Assembly (NCBI GenBank): GCA_964036155.1
Contig: OZ038422.1
Coordinates: 76,407,201 to 76,471,200 of the forward strand
Reading direction: 5' to 3'
DNA: 64,000 nt
Origin: Diploscapter coronatus
Taxonomy: Eukaryota; Nematoda; Chromadorea; Rhabditida; Rhabditidae
The notes under the pieces are model-generated. The model saw nothing but the letters and a program-made list of their open reading frames with translations, was not told where the DNA came from and did not search any database. Shown here one piece after another: positions 46,524 through 58,600 of the stretch. Position 1 is the first letter of the stretch; every line of letters begins with the position of its first letter. The position numbers were made by a program, and so were the translations under genes.

Positions 46524-49389
46524 TCATACTATCGAAATTGATTCGGCTCGATAGCTGTTCAACCTGACGGCTTCCAGGAATTTTTCTCCCTCGGAACTCT
46601 CAGCGTTTTTCGACTTCTCCTGATACTCTGGTGCGAATTTCTGGACTTCGCCTGCAAAGATAACAAAATTTCTGGAAAACTTTGATTTTTCCTGATAAAT
46701 GATGCAAAGTATGCAAAAATTTCTAATCGAATGGGGTGAGCAGCTGATAACTTAGGGTGAAAGTGCCAAATCAACACATCACGTTTACAATCAATCAAAT
46801 TCTCAAGCTGCATCGATTTTAGGTTTAAAGTTTTAGTTTTATCATGCTTTTCCTTGAAAAAAATTGTGCAAACAGTATTGACGCCAAAAATTCAGTGTCA
46901 AGCTATGATTATGATTCTCTGAGAAGAATATATGTAAGCAATATTGATGGGAAAAATCTTGTTATTTACTTCGTTAGAATGAAAAGGGCTTATGTATTTA
47001 GAACTGAAAAGTACCTGATCCGAAAGCTGTGAAAATGATTCCAGCCAAAACTGAAATCGCTGCCATTGCTATGAAAACTCGGTTCCAACCGACTGCGTTA
47101 CTCTGAAAATATTTTATATGAAAAGAATAAATATTTAATCGTAAATTCTTTACAAACTCGGAGCTTCCGTATAGTAAAATACGCATTGCGATTGAAGTTT
47201 TTCGAAAATTTGTCGTCAAAATCTTTCGCTCATCAATGAGTTGAACTAGCTAATGAATGGAGAACGCGAAGAAGTACACAAGGAAAAGCTCAATCGTAAT
47301 GCGCACTTTTTACGGAAGCTCCGCATTCGCGAAGCATTCACAGTACTCACGGTCGGATTGAGTAAGAGAATTAGTAATGGAGTGAATAAAGCCGAAAGAT
47401 TTCCGCTTCCGACGGAAATCGAAGAAAGTGTTGGAGTTAAGGACGGAGCTAATGATAGAAGGGATACGTAAGCTCCACTGAAATAGAGAAAAAACTATTT
47501 CTATTAAAAAATAAAATTGCCTAATATAACCACCCATGCATAGGTTCGTAAAGCAGATGATTATGAAAGCGTATTCGGGGTTTTGGCAATTCGCGAACAA
47601 AACGAGACAGATCAATGAGATCGCTATGCCAAATGTCGCTAAAATTTAATTTAGAAGATTTCTCTCTCAACTAAAAATTAAATTTATTACGGAATAATTG
47701 AGATATCCGAACTCCTTGAGTCGGTGTCAGAATTCCAGTTCGTTTCATCTTATCCATCAGCATTCCCCAGGTCAGTTTGAAGACGAAGTTGAAGATGGTT
47801 GGAAGGGAAGTATAGGCGCCATTCTGTGATTTTTTAGAATATGATATTTTTAAATACTGGAGAACTTACAGCCATAACGCCCAAATGAAGAACATCCTTG
47901 AAGTACGACGGAAGGTAGATCATAAGTAGCGTTGCCACGATCGTGATTGCCACATTCGCGAATAAGTGCGAGTGGAAGGGGATATTCATCAGGATTGCTT
48001 TCCATGGTACTTTTTGATTCTGAAAATATCATCCTCACCAAAATTTCCTCGAGCCAACAATCAATATCATGGGTTAGAGTGCAAAGAAAAATTCCTTGCT
48101 GAACAGACCTAAGGAAGACGATCGTCAGAGACTCTTTGCGATCTACGCTCTACATATTATTTTCGTCCGTCGGACGAAAGTGCTTTCTAGGTCATTCCTG
48201 GAAGGAATGGAAGAGTATCTATATTCTTCTCTGCTTCTCTATCATATTCGAGGAAATTTCAATAATTTAAGAAAAATCTAACCCTTCTCCGACTCGGGAT
48301 TCTCGCCATGGACGATGTATTGTACATCTGTCTTTCCGCCACGGACATCTTCTTGCAGTCCTCAGGTGCATTCGACGCCAAAGCCGACCACAAGAAGATC
48401 CACAGTATGGCGAGCATTCCTAAAAACAATTTAAAAAAATGCCTTTCTTGAAAAAAAAAACCTGGAAAATAGAAACCAGCCGGCCACCCGAAGCGCGACT
48501 TACAAAAAGCTGCACCGATCTGATTCCCGAGTACCATAGCAACTTGATTCCCGGAAGTGAAGAGGGCTAGAGCTGTGGATCGCTCTTCCATCCTATAAAG
48601 TTTTTTTTGCTAAATTGAATTTTTTATTGCAAACCTAAAAAATGCAGCCAGAATGGTGTTAATGCATGGATAAATGAATGGCTCCCCAAACCCAAGCAAA
48701 AATCTTGCCACAAACACCGAATAATACGGCAGATATATCGCACAGACGGGAATGACCAGATTCATTAGGGCCTTAATCGAACTAAATGAATTGTTTTGAA
48801 ACCCAGTACCTTTTAAATTATACTTTGATAGTTATAACCAACGCGAACGTCCATTTCGGAGATAGCCTTTGCATGAAGATCAGGGAAATAGGTATTCCGA
48901 GGAGACTTCCCCACATGTGAGCGGAGAAGAGCAGGTTTTGGACGTTGTGATCCCAAAGAAGAGAGCCTCCATAGTCGACAATTGGTTGTGGCTTTTTGAC
49001 CGAAGAAGCATCCGAATCGACGCTACATCCGCTCTCTTCAGTCAGATCTGTCGATTCCGTCTTATTTTCGAAAACGTCGACCTCTACATTGATAAATTTT
49101 GCATTCTCTTAGTTTAAATAGAATTTCTTTATGAAATTTTATGCTAAATTTGATCATTCTACCTATCGCAGTTAAATCATATCCCTCAATTATTGAAACA
49201 GCAGTTGAATTGACCATGCAATGCATATTTATTGCCAAATTAATATTCAGGAAGGTTGAGTTGAAAACTCCGAACATGCATAGGAGCAAGACATGCAGTC
49301 GTCTTGAGCACGGATGAAATAGAGCTGAATTTTTAGAATCTTCTAAAGTTAGCGAATAAGACTTATTTACAGTCACGTTTCGGCACCAT
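46524..49389 (-). CDS. Major facilitator transporter, SLC17 (sialin/VGLUT)-like
   Basis: Membrane transporter of the anion:cation symporter group. Exons (minus): 49389-49377, 49324-49163, 49083-48824, 48771-48635, 48592-48462, 48419-48283, 48019-47870, 47823-47691, 47638-47521, 47477-47351, 47102-47015, 46651-46524; 527 residues. Seen: multiple hydrophobic spans, an extracellular acidic loop after the first span (NKTESTDLTEESG), the MFS signature region ARFLLGFGEPFIYPCIN followed by MEERSTALALFTSGNQV, the mid-protein KVPWKAILMNIPFHSHLFAN with IYLPSYFKDVLHLGV, and a polar C-tail. The order fits SLC17, but usual motif residues are altered (GEP instead of GEG), so the substrate is open. The first exon codes for only four residues. 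Intron 9 (47520-47478) has a GC donor and is 43 nt long. Confidence 0.85.
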
Positions 49390-52300
49390 TGGTGAGCTTT
49401 ATTGTCGCGATCAACTGATAGAAATTAATTATAGCTCCCAACTGATCATTAGTAAATTCAACCAGTTCAATAAATTACTTAGTTAGGCCATAGAAAATAG
49501 CATTTTTATTTAAATTGAATAGTCCAATTAAAAGGGCAAATGGGGTGACGCCTAACTTTGATTGATGTGAGAATGGGAGCCCAGTGACTGATAATACAGA
49601 GCGAAAAGAAAATGCTTATGCTTAGATATTACAGAATTAATCCTCTTCTCAAAAGAGCGAAGAAATTGCATAATACGTAGATTAGCAAAGCATGACACTG
49701 CGTGAATGAAGCATCCTGTCAGGAAGAGGAAAAGAAAGAGATTGTAGCACACAGCAAGTACAATAAAACGTGAAGTGTCAAGTGCGATTCAATATCATTT
49801 GTGTAAACATAAAGCACAGATCAGACTCATTGTGATAAAAATGCGTGATTTTAAATCTAAACTCACATCTTTGCTGTAAAGGATAGTCCTTCTACTTTCC
49901 GAAATGAATATCAAAAGTAAGCTCTTTCGAAAGGGCTCGTCGATCTGGGTAGAATAGTTGTCACAAAATTTTCTTTTCAACTATTATAAGTCAATAAGTC
50001 ATTTTTTAAGTAAAAAATTCGAAAATTCCCAATTTCGATTTCCCGCTGATCATTTTGTTCTTACTTTCTTCTTCGCTCGCTTTCCCCATCTGTTGCGTGT
50101 CGTCCTGATGAGTGTCTCTCCTCCAGCTTTATCCTTTCTTTGTTTTCGCCCATCTTCAGCGTCAACTTCAATGCTTCACAATTCATCCTATTCACAGACA
50201 GTGCTTGTTTGTCCGTTGTTGTGAGGCGTGATTCTCCGTCTGCTTTTGTCTTCGCTCAAGTTCGTTCGCTTTGCGGCTTTGCTTTTCATACGGCACAGAG
50301 TCAGTCAGGCTGGGGCTTTGTATTCTACACACCCACACCAACTCGTAATTCACACCAATTTTTTTTTTAAAGAGATAGTATGGAAGGAAAGAAGGCAGGG
50401 GAAATATAAGTGGAGTGTGGAAGAAGGGTGCACGAAGTTTCAATTTGAATTTTTCAAAGCCGAAGTCCGAATCGAAATTCGTGCGCATCACTGGTGTGTG
50501 AATACACGTGTTACCGCTAGGCTAGCAACTTTCGAGTATTCGCAATTGTCCATATTGTCCGAAGGTAAGTGGCTGGAATTTTCCGCACAGCGCGTTGATT
50601 AGTGTGTCGAAGTCGATGAGGGGGCGAGTGCGTGGGTTGATTGTTTCCTGCCCACACTTTAACGGCCACTTTACCTTCGCCTTTCTACGTTCCATTCAAA
50701 GCACTTTTCTCCAAGCGTCAAATGCTACCGATTTTTTGGTCTTTTTTTTTTGTTTTTTACAAGCCATTGTCCATCTTTTTCTTTCAGAAAGTAATCTGTG
50801 TGTTATGCAGTATTGTTGTCAAAATTATTTTAAATCCTTTCATCTCTTCGACTTCTGCCTTTTTTTTTTTTTTTTAATTTTCACTTAAAATATTATTTTC
50901 GGATTTTTCCTGAATATGGTATTCTATTGGTGTGTCTGTTCCTGTCAACCATCATCTTCTACCTACCGTTAGAAATAACAATTTTCATTAAAAAAAACTT
51001 TGGATAAGCTAAATTTATTTTTTTGTTCGGGTATAGAGTGCAAAAATGATAGTATGAGGAGCCTCAGAATAGGAAGCAAGTCATGTTTAAAGTGGGTCAG
51101 TCAAAAACGTTATACTAGGATCGACGATAAATCCCATGAAACTGATCTGTGCCAAAAATCAGCTCATAATTTTCGCATCCGCGAGGTTTTTGTATTTCAA
51201 AAACGTGTTCATTTCAAGGTTCGGTTTCGTCACTTTTTCTGGGTTCAGGTAATCTTTTTAATTTTTTCTACTTCGCCAATATCTCAGTTACATCCCCGCG
51301 GATATTTTGACACCACATTTGACCGTCTCGGATGCAACTATGCAACTTTGGGAACCGTTTGCGCTCTCCATATTCGGGGATATAGATTTCCGTTCATCGA
51401 TCCTTTACGATTAGTGTGTCGATATTGGGATTTGGCAATGTTTGTTTCCTGTCAACCCTCATTTGCCACGGGCTATTTACCGTCCGCATGTTCTTCTGCG
51501 CGGCAAACCGGGTGCCAGAGAGGACTCCATCACTATTTCGTCTCTTCTTCATTCTCTCTACCTGCTTCAGCTTCCTCTTCGCACCTCTATCGCCCAATTC
51601 CTCTATTCGTCTATTTGTCATCCGCTCTCCGCTCCGCTTCTTCACACATTTGTGCGCGCCGCGTGTCCGGCAGCAATTCATTCAGTCAGACAGACAAGGC
51701 AGTCAGTCAGTCAGTAAATCGATGAATTTCTATTCCGATTGAAATTTTTTGCTCTCGATTTGCTCTGATTTGTAAACTTCCTGGGAAAGATTATGGAATT
51801 ACAAAAATCTAGTATTGCTGAATTCCTTTCCCTCTTTCTTTGGATTTTTTTTTTTTAAATTGATTCATTTTTACTATTTCTGGAAATTAAAACCCTAGCA
51901 GGAATCCTAAATCGATATAAATTCCCCTCCAATTTGCCCCATTCCTTCATACTTTTTATTAGCATTTCAAAGATCGAGATAACTATCTTCTTCTAGCAGT
52001 TTTTTCTGCTGCAGCGAAATTCACACTGCGCGAAGGGTTGAACTCTTGGCGATCTTCAAATTGTTTGATTTCGAGAGTAATTAATTTTTATTTGCACTTA
52101 TAATTACGGTAATCTAACTTTTAGCTGGTATATTCCATATCTAAATTCCTCTTAGATTTTTTCTTCAAATAATTTCTGTATATAATTTGACTAAATCTAT
52201 CAGCTATTTTAACAGTATAACAAGTTTTTTCTCATATTTTGTTTCTGCTTCTGCAACATTCAACTTTTTCTTTGATAAATTCTGCATTTCCAATGTTCTG

Positions 52301-55300
52301 CTTTCGAATCTTCAGGTTTCGAGTAAATCTAAATCGCGCAAATTGCTGAGCGCGCGGGCGGACAGAGGGCTGCCTCAGCAGAACTCCCCTGCAGCAGATT
52401 CAGCACCAGACCCATTTTCGGCTAGGCTTATTTAATCATCCCAAATCCGCTTGCTCTCTTTCATCCCTTTTCCCTCATTGTCCATTTTGTTCTGCATCTT
52501 TGAGGCCCTCTTCATTTTCTATTGTCTTTTACTAACTGACCAGGTAAACAATCTGTGTTTCTCTAATGCATTTCAACAGGTGCTCTCTCTTTCTCTCTCC
52601 TTTTTCTTTTTTTTCTCTCCCTCGTTCTGTCGAGAGAGGGTCCATTCAACGGTCCTTCGTTTTCTCTATACACAAAGCACTGTGCGCATTCGTTCTCTTT
52701 ACCTTTACCGATTCTCTTTCGTCTCCTTACCTGGAGGCGCGTATTTCTTCTGCTCCATTCGCATTTCTACCAGCCGTCTCTAATCTTTCCTTCCATTGAG
52801 TTGTATCTGCCTTTTGACAGTCCGCATTGCATATTGCATTCGCATTCGCATTTCCATTTGTGAGCGCCGCCGCCAGAGGCTTTGTCAATATTTTCATCTT
52901 CAAATGCGCATTCATTCCGTCTTTTTCATCCATCTACAAAAATATATCTTTGGTTGAGAAACAAGTCTTGAGACATTGTTCACTTCTTCAGTTCTTTATT
53001 AAAATCCTCCCGATATACTGATTATCATACTTTCAGGGTCTAAGAAAGTCAGATTTTCTTCTTAGAAGATTACATATTGTCACAAGACGTTTTTCCTCAA
53101 CACCTACCTTTCTGTACGTGCCTGAATTTGCTAGCTAAATTGCAATTTCTCCTGTCATTTCGTCATTTTGCTTTCTGTCTGTTTCAGTTCACGACTCGTC
53201 TTCCCTCCTCCGACCCTCAATTATCTCTTCACTTTCGTTCAACACACCAGCTTCACCTTTCCCTGCTGCTTCCTTAGCAGTGCTTCATTTGCTTCTTCTC
53301 CATTTACAGTCCTCTTCCTTTTCCTTCTTCCTTCACCACTCTAATTGTTGTCCGCTTACAGTTTAGTTGGAGTGGTTGGTTGCTGGTTTGCCTCTGCTTG
53401 TAATTCTCATCATCCAAAGTTCTCCTACCTGAAAGAGTCGAGTGAACATCTCCGACGATTTTCTTTTTCCATCCTTCGACATGTGATGAGGAGAGTGAGT
53501 TTCATACAGTGCAATCGCCAACATTCCTACATCTACCTGCGCATTTACTACCACCTTACACTTCGAGCATAATCTTTCTTCGTTCCAAGGGTAGTCCAAT
53601 GAGTAGATTTTTCATTACTTCTCTAACATACCCAGATATGTCATGGATATTCTGTCATTTGGAAGTCACGTATAGTCAGAGAAGCTTACTCTCATTTTCC
53701 CTAATCTTAACCTTCTTATTCTGATTCTCGAATAAAGACTGCGTGTCTCTGAATGCATTCTCTATCAATTCCGTCCCGATTATCATTATCTGCATCAGTC
53801 TTTGTTACACATCGAGCATTAGTTGATTACTCTCCAATCAGCCCTCTCTCCTTCCATATCTCTAATTTCACGGCCTGCGCGTTTGCATCCGCGCATTGGA
53901 TTGTCGCATTCTCGAATCAGCAGTTTCTGCTGCTGTGAACCGTCGTTTAATTTCCTAGGATTGGAATGTTATCTCTTCATTTTGCATATTTGTCCGTTTC
54001 TCTCGACTCTCCGCTATCCCAATATGTCTCTCGCCCACCTCTCCATCAAATCCCTTATCTTCATTCATATCTCTTGCCTCTTTCATTCCCCCTTTCAGAT
54101 TTATCCTTTCTGCTTCTGCTGGGTTGATGCTGCTTCTTGTGTGTCGAAATTTCCGTGAATTCCACGCATGTCTCATCTTCCCAGATTCGCATTCAAATTT
54201 CCCTTTTCATAATGGAATTTCTCTCCTAATTTCCAAATTCAATTGTCATCGCGGATGATACAACTCAACTTTGACCTTTGACTTAACCTCTCTAAATTAA
54301 ATTTAAAATCGATTTTTATATTTTAAATTTGATACCACATTTCTTCCACGCTTCCATCGTCATTCAATTATTTATTGCTTCTGTCTCAAATTTGTTTTGC
54401 TCTGAATCATTTGCTCTTCTGCATCGCTTCACGAACTTCCTAACGATGACCGTACTTTGCATAATTTCTTGTACTTTCTTGTAAACAGCCCTATTTTGTT
54501 TCCAAATTAGCCCATTTTCATTGATCTGAAGGCAAACATGCCAATTCGTAATCCTTTCCTCAAAAGCATTTCTTACGATGGAACATCTCTTTATTCTAAT
54601 TTACAAAGGTAATCAATATTTCAATATCTTTTTCATGGCTTGGTTGCAGTTTCAATCTTTGAATTTCGCGTCCCTTCTTCAAAATGTTTGATAACGCAAT
54701 TTGTGAGAATGCTTCCGCTATGCAAATTCGGCAATGTGTCGATATATGCGAAAAAGGCAAACAGACTTTTCTTATCTCCAATTTTCACAAATAGCCCTTT
54801 TATGGAGGATGTTCTCTATTGTTAAATGTCGGAAATTTCTTCCTTAACATTTAGCGTTGGAGAAGATTTCACATGAGTTGCGAATTTGCTGCTCTTTATC
54901 GATACATCCAAAAAATAGCATAAAAATGAGCTTTCGATAATTGCGGCCGATTTTCCTGCTTATCCTTGTGAGCTCTTGGCGCTTCTTTGTTGTGACGTTT
55001 TTCCTGCCTAATTCGTTCTTCTTTCAGTTCTCAGTTCGTTTGTCGGTTTTTGCCGTCTTCCTTTTCCGGTGTCTCTATTCTTCGTCTCTTCCCTTTCGTC
55101 TTCCTTGGGGATGAGTCCCTTGAGATGAAAAGCAACCCGCGAAACAAACCATTCCATCATTGGCACTCTCCGCGCTCATTTCGCCGTCTATTCTTTATCT
55201 ACTCAAATATCTAAGATCTACACGAAAACTTCTCGAGAAGAACCATCACTCAACTTTTTCTCGCTGGTTGAGTGAGTGTCTTTTCCTAAGGTTCAATCAT

Positions 55301-55649
55301 AATCAAGTTTCAACCGATCTAAATTCCTCCCATCCCATCCTCACTTTACTTCTATTTCTGCAAGTCCTATCCCCTCCAAACTAAAAACTCCGTTTCCCAG
55401 CATTTTATATGCATTGTCTACGAGGCGAATCATGTTCCGAAGGAATAAGTCCACAGTGTGAGCCTGAAAACAAAAAAAAAATGCTTATAATGCTCGTGAA
55501 TGTTGCACTTTCCGCTTTATTCATAAAAAATGAGTTATGCAAGTTTTTACTCGGCTTTTCGTAATTGTTTGCATTTTTGTCTGATTGGCTGAATATCGAT
55601 TTTCTTCTTTTAAATACTGATTTTATTTTTGATTATTGATTATTTTCAG
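49390..55649 (+). other. Pyrimidine-rich region upstream of the RhoGEF-like gene
   Basis: About 6 kb with strong T/C bias on the plus strand and almost no coding signal. A strong donor (TCCGAAG|GTAAGT) at 50564 after a GC-richer segment suggests a non-coding first exon. A CAGT/CAGA run lies at about 51680-51715. The long frame 51000-51725 falls in this biased sequence, where stops are rare, and I do not call it a gene. Probably promoters, 5' UTR exons and first introns of the RhoGEF. Confidence 0.45.
52316..52425 (+). CDS. Possible upstream exon of the RhoGEF-like gene
   Basis: Preceded by CTTCAG, open throughout, with coding-like composition (SKSKSRKLLSARADRGLPQQ). It ends in phase 2, which is what the first certain exon of the RhoGEF at 55650 needs, but the donor would be a poor GC site (TAG|GCTTAT). 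The start would lie in an exon I have not found. Confidence 0.35.
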
Positions 55650-58600
55650 TGCTCTCATCAAAGAGAATCATCTGCGTGGTCGTCGGCCCTCGCTGCCCTG
55701 TCTTCTGCCACCCATCTCCGACTGTGAGGAGGACGTCGGCAGTCCGATGAGCAGCATCGGCAAAGTCTGCCAGAGACGACCCAGTCTCATCGATACATTT
55801 CATGTAAGATTTCTTCTTAAGCATTTTATTCCCATTCATTTGACATTTTATTCTGGCAATTTTTATTGCAAAATTTACCATTCTTGCCTAGAATGCGAGT
55901 AAATCAATGTAGATAGAATCAGAAAAGAAAATGAACAAAACTATCAAATGTGCTGTGTATCATTTTATAGTAAAAAATGAAGGTCACTAGAAGGAAAATA
56001 CAACTTGGTCCTTGAAAATCTAATTATGGCGAATTTCTTAAGACATCTTTCTCGGTTGAAGACTGTCTCTTGATATATTGAACATTCGAGTAACAATAAA
56101 AAGTTCTCCTAATTTGCGTAAAATTTCAAGCATTAGTGGAGGAACTTCATAAGAGTTACCTTTTTTCCATACGCTAATGTTCTAAAAAAGTCTCATTACA
56201 GAAAACTGTGACCTATAATTCCTTTAAACTCAATGATACACTCGCATTCCTGGCCTATCGTAAAGGCATTCGTGAAATTACTCTTTTGTAAAGGTTATCA
56301 TTTTTCTTCGGAAAATTGGTGGATTTTACAATATGTCTGGATTCCATCCATTATCTTCGAGAAAATGCGCGTATGCGCATTAGGGATATTTAGGCATTTT
56401 GCTTAGCTGCCTGTTCATAATTGGTCCATCCCTTCCTTCCTTCTTTCCTTTCCTCTCCTTTCCTTTTAGGGACGTGAATCACACGCGCCAACAGCCACTG
56501 TCAGTGTGTTTACAAGCGCGCAGCCTGAATTAGGTCGGGATGAGAGAATAGGAATAAGGCACTGCGGGGATGACCAAGGACAATTCAAATTCATAAATAG
56601 ATATAAAGCTCTGAAATGTCTCTTTTCACTTCCCCATCGCATTCCTCGATTATCACATTTTCTCGCATTCGATTCGCATAATGCAACTAAAAGGGCAGCG
56701 CCTTCTGTCTTCGAACTTCATTGCATAAAATTCGCCATTTTGAAGGATAGATGATGTAAATAGTCTGAGATAATTTACAGCCTATATGATTTTCAGTCGC
56801 TACACATACCCGCATCAGAAAGCGTAATTTTGTTGATTCCCGCGAATGCAAAAATGATAAATAACACGAAAAGCATAAAAATAGCGCCGCAAATTTGGGG
56901 GATTTACGAAGAAAAAAACGCGCATAATTACGAAACAGCTAAAAGAAAATAAGAAAAAGACAGTATATAACAGGAAAGATCAACGTTTATTTTCAGAATG
57001 GCAACGACTCAAACCACTTTATGCATCCTGTAGATTATGTCGTATTTCATGCTTACTATCAGGTAAATTTTATTTTTTTCGAACTATTCTGTTATGTGTG
57101 AAAAAATTCCACAATTATTATCCGAAAGAATTTGCCCAAAACGATAATTGAGTTGATTTGAGAAAAAAGATTCCGGTCTTTCACTCAAAAATCCAGTCCT
57201 CAATCTTGTGCTCATTTTTCCATAAAGTGAAGGGCGATCTTTTGGTATCATTGAAAAATATTCCGAGAAATTCACTGATAATTTATTTAACGAATTTTAA
57301 ACTTTCTGAAACCGGCCAAAGATTCTCGCTTCTGCATTTCTATCAGCACACAAAGTTCTAAATAATTCAAGCTAAAATGGCCTCTTTTCAGGATCACGAC
57401 GAGAGCAACGAGATTATTCGTGTCTACCCTGGGATGCGGCTCTACGAAGCTTTCGAAGGTAAAGTTCATTCTTTTCAATAAAAGTCGACTTATTCTTCTT
57501 CAGAATCCTTACGAGCTAGGGGCCTGACTGTGAATGACGTTTGCTTTTTCGTCGACAAGAGTTCTACCCCCATTCCTGAGAATTCTGATGCGCAATGGCT
57601 AAGCGGACGGAAAATCAATGTTCGAAGTAAGAACTTGCTCAACATTTTTCAGATTTATTTTTTACCTAAGCCCCTATAGTCTTATTCTTCTGCAAAGTAT
57701 TCCTATTTATGAAACATAAACCGAAAATCACCATCATTCGCTATGTTTGGCCACAAGACAGGTCATTTTCATCATCCATTTCTGCCTGTATCCCTATTTT
57801 CCTTCATTTCCTTTCTTCGCCTTCGTTCCACTTTGCGAATCTCTTTCCCTCTTCTCTTTTGCATATTCATATCCCTTTCCTTTCTTCTTTTTCCTTCTCA
57901 TTCCTTCATTTCATAAAGACGTTCGAGTTTACTCAGAAATTCACAAGGCAAATTCTTCCTTCATTTCATTCTTTTTTTTTTTGCAATTTTTCACCATCAA
58001 CCTATCTGCCTTTGAGCATATTAAACATTACGCGCACTCCATATGAACATGCGATATTGCGTTTTTTTGTTAATTTTTAGTCTCCAAATACTTTGGTTCC
58101 AAAATTTTACTTGTCCCTCCGAATCGTTTTTCCTATTTTCTTATTCTGTTTGGGAACAAAGTAATTACTTGCATTCCATTGAAATTGCGATATCGCAGCT
58201 CCCCTCTCTCACAGTAATAGCCCCTCAAATCTCGTAAGCGAATCACCATAAAACTATCCCCGAGTTTGCTTCTTCACCCTTCTGCTTTATGGACCATTAT
58301 CGTTTATTTTTTCGACGATGGGAAAATCTCCGTCAAAATTTGATCTATTAGGCGAATGGGAATTGGAGCCGAAATGCTGACGGCAGTGGAACAGAGCAGC
58401 AGATGTGTTAATTGCTCAGGGGCGGGGTCGTGGAAAAACTAGGCTCTTCCTTTAGAATAACTACTGCTGAAGGACACACACACGCAGTGCGGGGAAAATA
58501 TTCGCAAAATGTGAGGGTGGATAGAGGAGAGACCAAGGCGCAGAGAAGAGAATGAAAAACGAACGAGTTCGACCTCGCTCTGCTTCGCTTTTCCAACCCG

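Noticed and set aside
51000..51725. Longest uninterrupted frame in the window (241 codons, plus strand)
   Set aside because: It lies in pyrimidine-biased sequence where stop codons are rare. The product has no domain or splice context, and frames open in the other phases too.
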